DNA of 64,000 bases from UBA5399 sp964464145 (GCA_964464145.1 CAYXFB010000004.1:6526-70525), one strand, 5' to 3'. Positions 8,743 to 17,636 are shown, numbered from the stretch's first letter. The notes: generated by a model not told the origin, from the letters alone. Program-made: numbers and translations.

Positions 8743-9804
8743 TTATTTTCGTAATTTTATAGCCTTGGAAGCGCGCCTGCGATTATCCTCAGACATGGCG
8801 GCGTAGTGTTTTCTTGTTGTGTTAACGTCCTTATGGCCCAAAACGTCCGCGACAAGGTATATATCTCCCGTTTCGCCGTACAGCATAGTTCCAAAGGTGC
8901 TGCGCAGCTTGTGCGGCGATATTTTTTTGAGCGGCGCGGCTATGGCGGAGTACTTTTTCACCAGCTTTTCCACCGCGCGCACCGATATTCGTTTCCCCTG
9001 CATAGACAGGAAAAGAGGGGAGGGAAGCTCGTATGTTCCGGCGGCCTTGCGCTCTTCTATGTAGCTTTGCAGCGCCTCGGCGGTCTCCTCGTCGAAATAG
9101 AGCATAACGCGGTTGCCGCCCTTGCGCGTCACCACGAAGGAGCGGTTTTTGAAATCTATATCCTTTATATTTATGGAAACAAGCTCGGAAACGCGAATGC
9201 CAGTCGTCAGAAAAAGCACCATTATGGCCATGTCGCGCTTTACGTTTTTTTTGTGATAACGGCGCTGGGTCTCGGTTAACTCTTCGCCGTTTTCAACTAT
9301 ATCAAGCAGCGCGGCCACTTCGTCAGGCTCTAGGCGAATTATGGGCTTTTCGTGAAGCTTGGGCGTGTCCAGCAGCTCACATATGTTTTTTTCCAGCGCG
9401 CCTTTTTTGTAAAAATGCTTAAAAAACGAGCGCAGACAGGCAACCTTGCGCGCCTTGCCGTGTTCGTGGTTTTCTATGAAGCGTTCGTCCTGCGCGGCGT
9501 ACAGATTGAGGTAGTCCATAAAAATATAAAGATCGTCCACCGTGAGCGCGGCTATGTCCTCAATGGTGATCTCTGTGGGCTGCCTGCCGTAAAAGCGCGG
9601 CACCTCGTTAACGAGAAACTGAAAGAATATTCGCAGATCGCTGGCGTAGTTCACACGCGTCAGAATTGTTGTGTTGTTTTCCAGCGCTATGAAAAAACCG
9701 TTTGTGAAGGAGGGTAGCTCGCGCATTATTTCGCGCAGCTTTATTGTTTTCTTTATGTTCAGATCCTTGTGAAAATCCACGTTGGTTTTGGTTTCATCGG
9801 CCAT
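8743..9804 (-). CDS. Tyrosine recombinase / integrase, complete active site
   Basis: A 353-residue phage-integrase-family recombinase. The N-terminal SAM-like core-binding domain spans about 35-140. The catalytic set is complete: R204 (TTGIRVSEL), K228 (RKGGN), H298/R301 (HKLR), H324 (GHKD) and the nucleophile Y334 (KHYAAM). It is longer than XerC/XerD (about 300). Codon use, including ATA for Ile, matches the neighbours, so it does not look recently acquired. No excisionase, phage gene or transposition gene flanks it. A 34-bp palindrome lies 28 bases before its start. It could be a Xer homologue or a domesticated integrase. Confidence 0.88.
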   Translation of the reverse strand: MADETKTNVDFHKDLNIKKTIKLREIMRELPSFTNGFFIALENNTTILTRVNYASDLRIFFQFLVNEVPRFYGRQPTEITIEDIAALTVDDLYIFMDYLNLYAAQDERFIENHEHGKARKVACLRSFFKHFYKKGALEKNICELLDTPKLHEKPIIRLEPDEVAALLDIVENGEELTETQRRYHKKNVKRDMAIMVLFLTTGIRVSELVSINIKDIDFKNRSFVVTRKGGNRVMLYFDEETAEALQSYIEERKAAGTYELPSPLFLSMQGKRISVRAVEKLVKKYSAIAAPLKKISPHKLRSTFGTMLYGETGDIYLVADVLGHKDVNTTRKHYAAMSEDNRRRASKAIKLRK

Positions 9805-9832
9805 TTACAGCTTACCGCCTTTTCATGCATCG

Positions 9833-9866
9833 AACTATTCGCAAAACTTGTGTTTTGCGAATAGTT
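9833..9866. repeat. 34-bp near-loxP-shaped palindrome upstream of the recombinase gene
   Basis: AACTATTCGCAAAAC and GTTTTGCGAATAGTT are perfect 15-bp inverted arms separated by TTGT. Read as 13-8-13 it has the size and layout of a simple tyrosine recombinase site. It lies 28 bases upstream of the recombinase ATG, so it may be a recombination site, an autoregulatory operator or a leader hairpin. Confidence 0.75.
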
Positions 9867-9942
9867 GTGTATCGCTCTCTTACTATATTCCCCATACTAT
9901 CACACTATCCGCTATAAATCAACAAAGCAGGCTTTCATCTGC

Positions 9943-9956
9943 TTTTGCGAATAGTT
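9943..9956. repeat. Third copy of the 14-bp half-site TTTTGCGAATAGTT
   Basis: An exact 14-base match to the right arm of the palindrome at 9833-9866, in the same orientation as that arm and 76 bases beyond it. An isolated extra arm is what accessory or operator binding sites often look like. Confidence 0.7.
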
Positions 9957-10252
9957 TAGCAATAAGCTCAAACAAAAGCAACCCTCAAACCAACCCCCTC
10001 CATAACTCTGAAAGGAAACTTTCGCGCAGCAAACGCAAAAACAGCTTACCGACAAAGCTCCTTGCGGAGCTAGGAGCGGCGCTGCTCTCTAAAAGCAGCA
10101 TCACACAAGCGAAGTTTACGCCGCGTTTTCCGTCGGAATCCGTCTTTTCCGGCCGCGCCCTAACATTACCCGCGCAACCGCGCGGAAATAAGCCGCCGCA
10201 GGCGCATATATACACAATAACGTTCCGGTTTGTATTTCATCACATATAAAAT

Positions 10253-10285
10253 ATGTGCACGGCAAAAATAATACGCCGTGCACAT
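10253..10285 (-). terminator. Hairpin terminator after rnhA
   Basis: A perfect 11-bp stem (ATGTGCACGGC / GCCGTGCACAT) with an 11-base loop lies 8 bases after the rnhA stop. On the minus strand it is followed by ATTTTATA. Confidence 0.65.
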
Positions 10286-10293
10286 TCATTTAT

Positions 10294-10746
10294 TTACCGC
10301 TGTGTGTTTTTCTTTATCTGCTCACGCGCCAGCTTGTCACAGAGATTGTTCAGCTCGTCGTTTGCGTGACCCTTTACCTTATACCATTTAACGTTGTGGT
10401 TTTTAGTAAGGTTCAAAATTTCCTTCCACAGATCCTGATTTTCCACCGGCTTTTTGGCCGCCGTGCGCCAGCCGTTGTTTTGCCAGGCTATTATCCAACC
10501 CTTTTCGAAGGCGTTGTGTATGTAGGCGCTGTCCGTATATATTGAAACGTTGCATTTTTCGCGCAGCGCCAAAAGCCCCTGCATGGCGGCCGTAAGTTCC
10601 ATGCGGTTGTTTGTGGTCTCCTCCACAAAGCCGGAAAGCTCCTTTTGGTTTCCCCTATAGCGCAGCACGCAGGCCCAGCCGCCCGGGCCGGGGTTGTACG
10701 AGCAGGCGCCGTCGCTGTATATCATTACATCTTTAAGTTTATTCAC
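10294..10746 (-). CDS. rnhA: Ribonuclease HI
   Basis: A 150-residue enzyme that degrades the RNA of RNA-DNA hybrids. Catalytic acids are visible in IYSDGACSYNPGPGG (Asp), NNRMELTAA (Glu) and IYTDSAYI (Asp). VKGHANDELNN supplies the conserved His and last Asp. Length is normal for type I. The start is GTG and overlaps the proC stop by 4 bases (GTGA), so the two genes form an operon. Confidence 0.95.
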   Translation of the reverse strand: MNKLKDVMIYSDGACSYNPGPGGWACVLRYRGNQKELSGFVEETTNNRMELTAAMQGLLALREKCNVSIYTDSAYIHNAFEKGWIIAWQNNGWRTAAKKPVENQDLWKEILNLTKNHNVKWYKVKGHANDELNNLCDKLAREQIKKNTQR

Positions 10747-11534
10747 TCGGAAAGCTCCTTAGAACGTCTTACGCAGGCCGACACGGCCTCGTCTATTATG
10801 CCGCGAACATCCCGCTCCTCGAATACCTTCATGGCCTCAAGCGTGGTTCCGCCCGGAGAGCATACGTCCTTTATGAGCTGCTGCGGCGTTTTTCCGGCCG
10901 ATCTCAGCATGGCGCAGGCTCCCTCGAAGGTCTTTACGGCAAGCTCCTGCGCCGTCTTTCTATCCAGCCCGTTCGCCTCGCCCGCCGCGGCCACCGCGTC
11001 TATGAAAAGATATACGTAGGCAGGCCCGCTGCCCGAAACACCTGTTACGGCGTCCATATCATGAGCGCGCACCTCGGCCAGCATGCCAAGCCCGCCCAGT
11101 ATTCCGTAAACGAAGCTTTTCTCGTCCGCCGTGAGGTCGTTTGGCGTTTGTATGCTTATCGCGCCCATTCCCAGCATCATGGGCGTGTTGGGCATTATGC
11201 GCATCACCCTTGTGCCCTCGGGCAGCATGGCGGCTATTTTTTCCGCCTTAACGCCCGCCGCAATGGATATCACCGCCCTGCCCGTCTCTTTTATCTCGCG
11301 GCAGGCAGCCTCCACAATGTTTGGCTTTACGCATAAAAAAATCACCTGCGCGCGCTCCGCCAGTTCGCTTATGGAGGCGCATACGTTCACGTCTCCCATC
11401 GCCGCGCACTTTTCCGCGTCTATATCGTACACGAAAATATCCGCCGCCGGCAGCGTTTTTTGATTTTGAATACCCTTTATTATTGCCGAGGCCATATTGC
11501 CGCAGCCTACGAATCCCGTTTTAAATGTAGCCAT
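10743..11534 (-). CDS. proC: Pyrroline-5-carboxylate reductase
   Basis: A 263-residue enzyme that makes proline from pyrroline-5-carboxylate with NAD(P)H. The N-terminal Rossmann motif is GFVGCGNMASAIIKG. The C-terminal helical dimer domain has GVSGSGPAYVYLFIDA and SPGGTTLEAM, the family signature. Length is typical. An AGAGGGG ribosome site lies upstream. It is the first gene of the proC-rnhA pair. Confidence 0.95.
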   Translation of the reverse strand: MATFKTGFVGCGNMASAIIKGIQNQKTLPAADIFVYDIDAEKCAAMGDVNVCASISELAERAQVIFLCVKPNIVEAACREIKETGRAVISIAAGVKAEKIAAMLPEGTRVMRIMPNTPMMLGMGAISIQTPNDLTADEKSFVYGILGGLGMLAEVRAHDMDAVTGVSGSGPAYVYLFIDAVAAAGEANGLDRKTAQELAVKTFEGACAMLRSAGKTPQQLIKDVCSPGGTTLEAMKVFEERDVRGIIDEAVSACVRRSKELSE

Positions 11535-11681
11535 TTTTTGCTCTGTATCCCCTCTTTGCGTTCATATTTTTATTATAACTCAAATGCGTATTATATAAAA
11601 GTCGCTATTTTTACTATGTTGCGTTTAGTCAACATTTTAAAAAAAACATCGTATTTGAGCTCGAAAAATATACCGATGATT

Positions 11682-11716
11682 GTTTACTTTTAACTGATTT
11701 ATGTTATATTTATAAT
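11682..11716 (+). promoter_or_regulatory. Candidate promoter of the HD-GYP/cyclase operon
   Basis: An AT-rich stretch has two overlapping -10 candidates, TATATT (11705-11710, with a TG upstream) and TATAAT (11711-11716), with GTTTAC or TTTACT about 16-17 bases before the first. It lies about 40 bases before the first gene of the plus-strand operon. The exact start is undecided. Confidence 0.4.
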
Positions 11717-11756
11717 AGGATTAAATTGGGGTCAAAAGTGTACATTGGAGGCAGCT

Positions 11757-12935
11757 ATGAGTGTAAATATAGATGTTGAGCGGATCCTCAACATTGGTAT
11801 TATGCTTAGTTCAGAGCGTAATACGGAAAAATTGCTTGATATTATATTAACTGAGATAAGAAGAATAACGCACGCTGACGCGGGCACTATTTATTTGCTA
11901 TATAAGGATATGCTGTATTTTAAGATAATACAAAACGAAACCATGCATACCTTTGTCGTGGACGGCAGCGAATGGGCGCCTGTTCCGCTTGCGCCGGAAA
12001 ATGTGTGCGCATACGCGGCTATTAAAAAAAGGATAGTGAATATTCCCGACGTATACAACAGCGAGGAGTTTGATTTCACCGGACCAAAGCGCTATGACCG
12101 CGTTACGGGTTACCGTACAAAATCTATGCTGGTGGTTCCTCTTATAAATATAGAGGATGAGATCATAGGCGTGGTACAGCTCATAAATGCGCAGGATGAA
12201 AACAATGAGATAATACCCTTCGGCGAGGAATATATCCCCGTGGTACATTCACTCGCCTCTCAGTCCGCCATCACGCTGTCCAACGTGCAGTTTTTGAAGG
12301 AGATAAACGATCTGTTTTATTCCTTTGTGAAGGTTATGACCTCGGCAATAGATGCGCGCAGCCCCTACAATACCCACCACACCTGCAATTTGGTGGATCT
12401 GCTCAGAAAATTTTTGCCCTTTGTGAACAAGATGTACAAGGAGGGCAAGTGCGATCAATTTTTCGACGCCGACCGCGAGGAACAGATATGCATGGCGGCC
12501 TGGCTGCACGATGTGGGTAAAATAACCACGCCGGTTGAAATAATAAACAAACCGGGTAGGCTCACGCCCGAGGAGCGCGTTATAATGAATGAACACGCCG
12601 TGAAAACGGAAGAGTTTTTGCAAAATATAAAGTTTAGCAGGCAGTTTAAAAATGTGCCGCAATACGCGGGCATGCACCACGAATTTTTGGACGGATCGGG
12701 CTACCCGCACAAGCTGCGCGGCGAGGAAATACCCTATGAAGCACAGCTTCTTACCGTGCTGGATATATTCGAAGCCATGACGGCGAACGACCGGCCATAC
12801 AAACGCGCGCTCACAATAGAGGAATCAATGAGCGAGCTACGCAAGATGGCGGAAGCCGGCAAGCTGAACGGCGAGATCGTGGAGCTATTGGCAGCGAGCG
12901 ATATTTGGGAGTCGCATGAAAAAGTATGTTATTAA
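11757..12935 (+). CDS. GAF-HD-GYP domain protein, predicted cyclic-di-GMP phosphodiesterase
   Basis: A 392-residue cytoplasmic signalling protein. A GAF sensor domain covers about residues 10-165. A helical linker then leads to an HD-GYP domain with HHTCNL, the metal-binding LHDVGKI, and HHEFLDGSGYP, so HD and GYP motifs are both intact. HD-GYP proteins hydrolyse c-di-GMP or related cyclic dinucleotides. No GGDEF synthase is in the window. The start at 11757 follows GGAGG. An in-frame TTG at 11745 overlaps that site and is rejected. The 3' end overlaps the cyclase gene by 20 bases. Confidence 0.88.
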   Translation: MSVNIDVERILNIGIMLSSERNTEKLLDIILTEIRRITHADAGTIYLLYKDMLYFKIIQNETMHTFVVDGSEWAPVPLAPENVCAYAAIKKRIVNIPDVYNSEEFDFTGPKRYDRVTGYRTKSMLVVPLINIEDEIIGVVQLINAQDENNEIIPFGEEYIPVVHSLASQSAITLSNVQFLKEINDLFYSFVKVMTSAIDARSPYNTHHTCNLVDLLRKFLPFVNKMYKEGKCDQFFDADREEQICMAAWLHDVGKITTPVEIINKPGRLTPEERVIMNEHAVKTEEFLQNIKFSRQFKNVPQYAGMHHEFLDGSGYPHKLRGEEIPYEAQLLTVLDIFEAMTANDRPYKRALTIEESMSELRKMAEAGKLNGEIVELLAASDIWESHEKVCY

Positions 12936-14709
12936 GCACGCGGCTATAGCTGCCGCCATATTTTTGGTATGCTACCTTATTTTTACGGGCGGCGCTTTGC
13001 GAGCGCTGGATAATATGCTCGCAGACAGGCTGTATCAGTCTGCGCGGGCGATAGATAACGATATAAAGATAATTGCGATAGATGAAAAGACGCTGGACGC
13101 TCTCGGCCCCTTCGGCAGCTGGGACAGGCAGGTATACGCAGACCTAATAGATGCGCTTACGCAAAAGCAGGCCACTCCCGCCGCCATAGGCTTCGATATA
13201 ATGATGTTCGGCGAGATGACGGAAGAGGGAGACGCTGCATTTGCTGCAAAAGCGGAAAAACTGGGCAACGTTTGCGTGGCCTCTCACATAGTGTTTGGTC
13301 AGGAGCTGGCGCTTGGGCAGGATGGCGCCGCTTACCTAGACAATCTGAAGCCGCAGATGCTGGAGACCCCCTACCCCGCCCTGGACGCGGCAGCAGCTTC
13401 GGGCTTTGCGAATATGGGCGCTGATAGCGACGGCATAGTTCGAAAAAGTACGCTGAGCGCGGATTTTGAGGGCAAAACGCTGTATAACTTCGCGGTGACC
13501 TGCTACATGGCATACGCGGAGCGGCTGGGCATAGAGCCGGTAATGCCCGCTACTGACAGCTATGGCAGATGGTGTATACCCTTCGCGGGATATCCGGGAG
13601 ATTTTGAGGTGATCTCGCTGGTGGACGTGCTGAACGGAAGCGTTGACCCCCGCCTATTCGACGGCTGCATGGTGCTGGTGGGCGCGTACGCACCGGGCTT
13701 GCAGGACGCTTATTATGTGCCTATAGACAAGGCGGAGCAGATGTATGGCGTGGAGATACACGCCAACATAATACAGGCAATGCTGGAAGGTGTGTCCGCG
13801 CTCCCCGTAGACCCGCTCATGACCGCCTTTATATACAGCTTGGCGGCGGCGCTATTGTATCTGGCCTTCCGCCGCATAAAAAGTGCATGGCTTTCCGCGC
13901 TGCTGCTGGCGGGCGTGGTGGCGGCAAATATATTGATCGGCATGTTGCTATACTGGAGCGGTTACGTAATAAATATCGTGTATCTGCCCTTAGCAGCAAT
14001 AGTTATATACATCGTTACGCTGGTGCTGGGCTATGTTCGCGAAAGCGCGCAGCGCAGGCGGGTGACAAACGCTTTTAAAAAGTATGTCGCGCCGCAGGTG
14101 GTGGAGGAAATAGTAAAAGAGGGCCACTATGACATAGAGCTTGGAGGCGAAAACAAGGATATAGCCGTTATGTTTGTGGATATACGTGGCTTCACGCCCA
14201 TGTCCGAGAGATTGCGGCCGGAAGAGGTGGTGGAGGTGCTGAATTCCTACCTCAACCTCACGACGGAGGCTATATTCAAAAACGGCGGTACGCTGGACAA
14301 ATTTATAGGCGACGCCACGATGGCGGTATTCAACGCCCCCTTCACTTTGGAAGATTACGTTTTGAAAGCGGCGCAGACGGCGCTTGACATAGTTTCCGGA
14401 GCGGGAGAGCTGGCCGAGCGGCTCTATAAAAGCCACGGCGAGCGCGTGGCCTTCGGCATAGGCCTCAATTGCGGCGAGGCCATAGTGGGAAATATAGGCT
14501 GCAAGATACGCATGGACTACACGGCCATAGGCGACACGGTGAACACCGCCGCCCGCCTCGAAAGCAAGGCCGCCCCCTCGCAGATACTCATGAGCGAGGC
14601 ATTCTACAGCGTTATAAAGGAACGTGTGCTGGCAAAGGAAGTGGGCGTGCTGCCTCTAAAGGGAAAGAGCTGTGAAATATTGATTTATGAATTGTTAGGG
14701 TTGAGGTAG
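12916..14709 (+). CDS. CHASE2-domain class III adenylate cyclase
   Basis: A 597-residue membrane cyclase. Order: one N-terminal membrane segment (about 7-27), an extracellular CHASE2 sensor (about 30-295), three membrane helices (about 298-375) and a class III cyclase domain. The metal-binding aspartates are in MFVDIRGF and FIGDATMA. LDKFIGD supplies the base-selecting Lys and DYTAIGDTVNTAARLE has Thr in the partner position, the Lys-Thr pattern of class IIIb adenylate cyclases, plus the transition-state Asn and Arg. All catalytic residues appear present, so it should make cAMP in response to an outside signal. It is coupled to the HD-GYP gene by overlap. Confidence 0.9.
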   Translation: MKKYVIKHAAIAAAIFLVCYLIFTGGALRALDNMLADRLYQSARAIDNDIKIIAIDEKTLDALGPFGSWDRQVYADLIDALTQKQATPAAIGFDIMMFGEMTEEGDAAFAAKAEKLGNVCVASHIVFGQELALGQDGAAYLDNLKPQMLETPYPALDAAAASGFANMGADSDGIVRKSTLSADFEGKTLYNFAVTCYMAYAERLGIEPVMPATDSYGRWCIPFAGYPGDFEVISLVDVLNGSVDPRLFDGCMVLVGAYAPGLQDAYYVPIDKAEQMYGVEIHANIIQAMLEGVSALPVDPLMTAFIYSLAAALLYLAFRRIKSAWLSALLLAGVVAANILIGMLLYWSGYVINIVYLPLAAIVIYIVTLVLGYVRESAQRRRVTNAFKKYVAPQVVEEIVKEGHYDIELGGENKDIAVMFVDIRGFTPMSERLRPEEVVEVLNSYLNLTTEAIFKNGGTLDKFIGDATMAVFNAPFTLEDYVLKAAQTALDIVSGAGELAERLYKSHGERVAFGIGLNCGEAIVGNIGCKIRMDYTAIGDTVNTAARLESKAAPSQILMSEAFYSVIKERVLAKEVGVLPLKGKSCEILIYELLGLR

Positions 14710-14710
14710 T

Positions 14711-15487
14711 ATGAGTAGATTTATGATGGTGCCCTGCCTCGGAGACATTGCGGGCAGCGCGAAAATGGCGGAAAAATACGGCTGCGCTTTCGAATACGGA
14801 GATTTCGTTTTGGGTGCGCTGCTGGATGACGCGACCGAGCTAAAGGAGCTTATGCAAAGGGCGACGCTGCTGCCCAACGCGGAAAAATCTATAGTGCACG
14901 GCGCTTTTTTCGATGTCACCATATTCAGCTCCGATCCGCGCATACGCGAGGTAAGCGCGCTGAGGGTGCGTCAGAGCCTTGATGTCGCGCGGTGTCTGGG
15001 TGCAAGGGGCGTGGTTTTTCACACGAACTACATACCCACCTTTCGAGTAAAGTCCTATATGGACGCCTGGGTGGATGTGAACCGCGATTTTTGGATAGAA
15101 CTCATGGAGGAATATCCCGAAGTGGATATATACATGGAAAACATGTTCGATCTGGAGCCGGAGCTGCTGCTGCGGCTTGCCGAGCAGCTGGGCGGATACC
15201 AAAACTTTGGGGTGTGCCTAGACGTTGCGCACGCGCACCTATCCACCGTTCCCATAGAGCGATGGATAGCCGCACTGGCTCCGCATATAAAGCATATGCA
15301 CATGAACGACAACGACGGCATAGCGGACAGCCATATGCCGCTGGGTGAAGGAACGATATATATGGATGGTATCTTTAGAGCGTTGGAGGAGCACGGCGTG
15401 CTCTCCCCCACCATACTCATAGAGGTTTCGGGCTTGGCCGAACAGCAGCGGTGTTTTGATTATTTGGAACGCAAGGGCATTATATAG
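14711..15487 (+). CDS. Sugar-phosphate isomerase/epimerase-like TIM-barrel protein
   Basis: A 258-residue protein resembling the AP-endonuclease-2/xylose isomerase-like TIM barrels (COG1082). The pattern of metal ligands is recognisable: GVVFHTNY, YMENMFD (Glu), CLDVAHAH (Asp and His), HMHMNDNDG (His) and TILIEVSG (Glu). The substrate is unknown. It begins 2 bases after the cyclase stop and ends 11 bases before the FecR-domain gene, so it belongs to the same transcript even though the other three genes are signalling proteins. Confidence 0.75.
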   Translation: MSRFMMVPCLGDIAGSAKMAEKYGCAFEYGDFVLGALLDDATELKELMQRATLLPNAEKSIVHGAFFDVTIFSSDPRIREVSALRVRQSLDVARCLGARGVVFHTNYIPTFRVKSYMDAWVDVNRDFWIELMEEYPEVDIYMENMFDLEPELLLRLAEQLGGYQNFGVCLDVAHAHLSTVPIERWIAALAPHIKHMHMNDNDGIADSHMPLGEGTIYMDGIFRALEEHGVLSPTILIEVSGLAEQQRCFDYLERKGII

Positions 15488-15498
15488 GAGATAGTAAA

Positions 15499-17595
15499 AT
15501 GAAACGATTTTTAGTTATAATAATGGCGGCAATGGTGCTTTGTGTGGCGGCGTGCTCACCGGCGGCGCAGCAGGCCGCGAATACGGCGGCTGATACGGAG
15601 AGCTCTGCGGCTGCGGAAAATTCGGCGGAGCCTGTAGAGGGCGAGCTCATGGCTCTTTCGGAGACTCCCCTGCCCGCTTCTGAGGGCGAGAATATAGACG
15701 ATGCGTCCGCCAGAATAATAAGCGTATACGAAATAAACGGCGGCGCCACAGTCACCCGTGAAAAGAAGGGCGACATAGAGGCCTTCGCCGATATGAAGCT
15801 GCAAAATGGAGACAAGCTGGCCGTGGCTTCGGGCGGCACGCTAACGCTGCGGCTGGATGAGGATAAATTTGTAACGCTGGACGAGGAAACCAGCATAGAG
15901 CTTAACGCCACGGGTACGGACAGAAGCAGCCAGACCGATATAAAGTTGATTTCCGGCACCGTGCTTTCAAACATAACGGCAAAGCTGGGCGACGATTCCG
16001 TATACGATGTTTCCACGCCCAAATCCACTATGTCTGTGCGCGGCACGGTTTTTTCCGTAAGCTATATACCTGGCGAAAATGATGAGGGCACCGTTACTGT
16101 AAGCGTTTTTGACGGCGCGGTAAACGTGCAGCCGCTCACGAGCGACGGCAGCAAGACAGAGGAATCGGCACTTATAACGACGGGTCAGAGCGCCGTTGTT
16201 ACGGAAAACGTTCAAAAGGGCGTAATCGCCTCCAGCAACGAGCCTTTGGATGTGCAAAAGCTGCCGCCGGCCATCGTGGACACGGTTATAAAAATCGCGC
16301 AGGACAGGCCGGATACAATAAAAAATGAAATCGCGGACAATCTTAATAAATTTAAGGAAAACGACTATCAGGCGGAACCTACTCCCGCACCCACGGCCGC
16401 TCCTACAACGGTGGCGCAAAATGGCGGTGGAAATACGCGGACGGGCATTGTTTCAACGCCCGCTCCTGCGGCGGAACCTACGCCCGCCCCCGTTGCGGAG
16501 CCTACGCATGCCCCGGCACCTGCCGCATCCACTCCAACGCCCATGTCCTCGCCCTCAAGCGAGCCGACTCCCAGCGCGTCGCCCTCGCCCGCACCCTCGG
16601 CAACTGCCACTCCCTCGAGTGAGCCTAAGCCCAAGCCAACCCCAACGACCACGCCCATACCATCGCCAACGGCCACGCCCATACCATCGTCAACCCCAAC
16701 GGCAACGGTAACGCCGACACCCACGCCCACCGCTTTGCCCTCTCCCACGCCCACGGCTATGCCCGAGCCCAATCCGGGTCCGGTTCCAACCTTTGTGCCA
16801 GATCCAGTGCCTACAGCAACGCCCGTGCCCACGCCCGTGCCGGTTATGGCATATGTGAACGGCGTTCCCTACGCTTCGTTGAGCGACGCTATAAATGCGG
16901 CAAATTCGGGAGGTGCGGCCACGGCGATATCTGTCGTACGCAACGCGATGCTGAGTGGTAGTATTTACATTGGTTCTAACGTTTCACTGGATATGCAGAG
17001 CAATATGCTAGTAGTGTCACCAAATTGCAGCATCAATCTTCAAGGAAGCTTAAACATAAAGCACTCTCTGCGCGGCGGACTGGATATGGGAGAGGGCTCG
17101 GAAATAAATGTGAAAAGCGGCGCAGCATTAAAAATGGAGGGTATCCCACTGATCTCGAATGATTCGCTTGTCTCCACATTCACTCTTTCCAGTGGGGCGC
17201 AAATAACACTCACAGACAACAAAATGATGCTGTATGGACACATAAACCTAAACAACGGAAAAACATTCGATTATTTTGCGCTCAATAACTCGTTTAATCC
17301 CATTATGACAATAATGGGAGGTTCATCTTTAGACGTGGGTGGTCTATTGATTATTGGCAGCGAACTTGATATATACCCGGGTGGCTCCATATCTGCATCT
17401 AACGGTGGGCAGATATCGCCAGCGGACGGGAGCAGCCTTTATTTGGGAAACGGCTGCACCATAAGCACGCTGGGCAATATTGAAGGCTTTGATACAAGTA
17501 ATTTTGGACCCGTAATTGTTGCTGAGGGAGGCAACGTTGTGCCGGGTCGATATATATTCAACATGAGCCAATCTATGTGGAAACTACAAGGCTGA
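15499..17595 (+). CDS. FecR-domain lipoprotein with long Pro/Thr-rich stalk
   Basis: A 698-residue surface lipoprotein. The signal peptide ends in a lipobox (LCVAACS, Cys near residue 20). A FecR domain at about 70-240 shows TPKSTMSVRGTVFSV, the usual signature. Residues about 290-455 are a low-complexity PTP/PSP stalk suited to crossing the cell wall. The last ~240 residues look like a repetitive beta-structure of unknown role. FecR domains in bacteria without TonB systems are often found next to CHASE2 cyclases, as here, which suggests it belongs to the same sensing pathway. A ribosome site (TAGGAG) precedes the ATG. Confidence 0.8.
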   Translation: MKRFLVIIMAAMVLCVAACSPAAQQAANTAADTESSAAAENSAEPVEGELMALSETPLPASEGENIDDASARIISVYEINGGATVTREKKGDIEAFADMKLQNGDKLAVASGGTLTLRLDEDKFVTLDEETSIELNATGTDRSSQTDIKLISGTVLSNITAKLGDDSVYDVSTPKSTMSVRGTVFSVSYIPGENDEGTVTVSVFDGAVNVQPLTSDGSKTEESALITTGQSAVVTENVQKGVIASSNEPLDVQKLPPAIVDTVIKIAQDRPDTIKNEIADNLNKFKENDYQAEPTPAPTAAPTTVAQNGGGNTRTGIVSTPAPAAEPTPAPVAEPTHAPAPAASTPTPMSSPSSEPTPSASPSPAPSATATPSSEPKPKPTPTTTPIPSPTATPIPSSTPTATVTPTPTPTALPSPTPTAMPEPNPGPVPTFVPDPVPTATPVPTPVPVMAYVNGVPYASLSDAINAANSGGAATAISVVRNAMLSGSIYIGSNVSLDMQSNMLVVSPNCSINLQGSLNIKHSLRGGLDMGEGSEINVKSGAALKMEGIPLISNDSLVSTFTLSSGAQITLTDNKMMLYGHINLNNGKTFDYFALNNSFNPIMTIMGGSSLDVGGLLIIGSELDIYPGGSISASNGGQISPADGSSLYLGNGCTISTLGNIEGFDTSNFGPVIVAEGGNVVPGRYIFNMSQSMWKLQG

Positions 17596-17636
17596 AGCGG
17601 ATTTCGGTTTTCTATGAAAAAATTACCGTATAGGTG

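Larger units (their letters stand above)
9805..10252. other. Intergenic region with no credible gene, repeats and hairpins
   Basis: About 450 bases between the recombinase start and the rnhA terminator. The recombinase-proximal part holds a 34-bp palindrome and a third copy of its half. From about 9967 to 10225 the sequence becomes GC-richer and contains short stems: AGCTCC-TTGC-GGAGCT near 10060, GCTGC/GCAGC near 10080-10100 and CCGCGC-AACC-GCGCGG near 10171. Open frames here (for instance 10215 to 9985 on the minus strand) lack ribosome sites and recognisable motifs. An unrecognised structured RNA is possible but unproven. Confidence 0.5.

Noticed and set aside
9833..9866. Palindrome read as a Rho-independent terminator
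   Set aside because: There is no T-tract on either side, and it lies upstream, not downstream, of the recombinase gene.
9985..10215. 76-residue open frame on the minus strand
   Set aside because: No ribosome site or known motif; it covers several hairpins and has unusual amino-acid composition.
9782..10249. 155-residue open frame on the plus strand in the recombinase-rnhA gap
   Set aside because: It has no ribosome site, starts inside the recombinase gene on the other strand, and its composition is that of translated noncoding DNA.
8743..10252. Prophage or integrative element around the recombinase
   Set aside because: No phage, transfer or excisionase genes are present, codon use matches the host, and conserved housekeeping genes lie on both sides.
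16368..16832. 154-residue Gly/Val-rich open frame antisense to the FecR-domain gene
   Set aside because: It is the mirror of the Pro/Thr stalk repeats and has no start signal.
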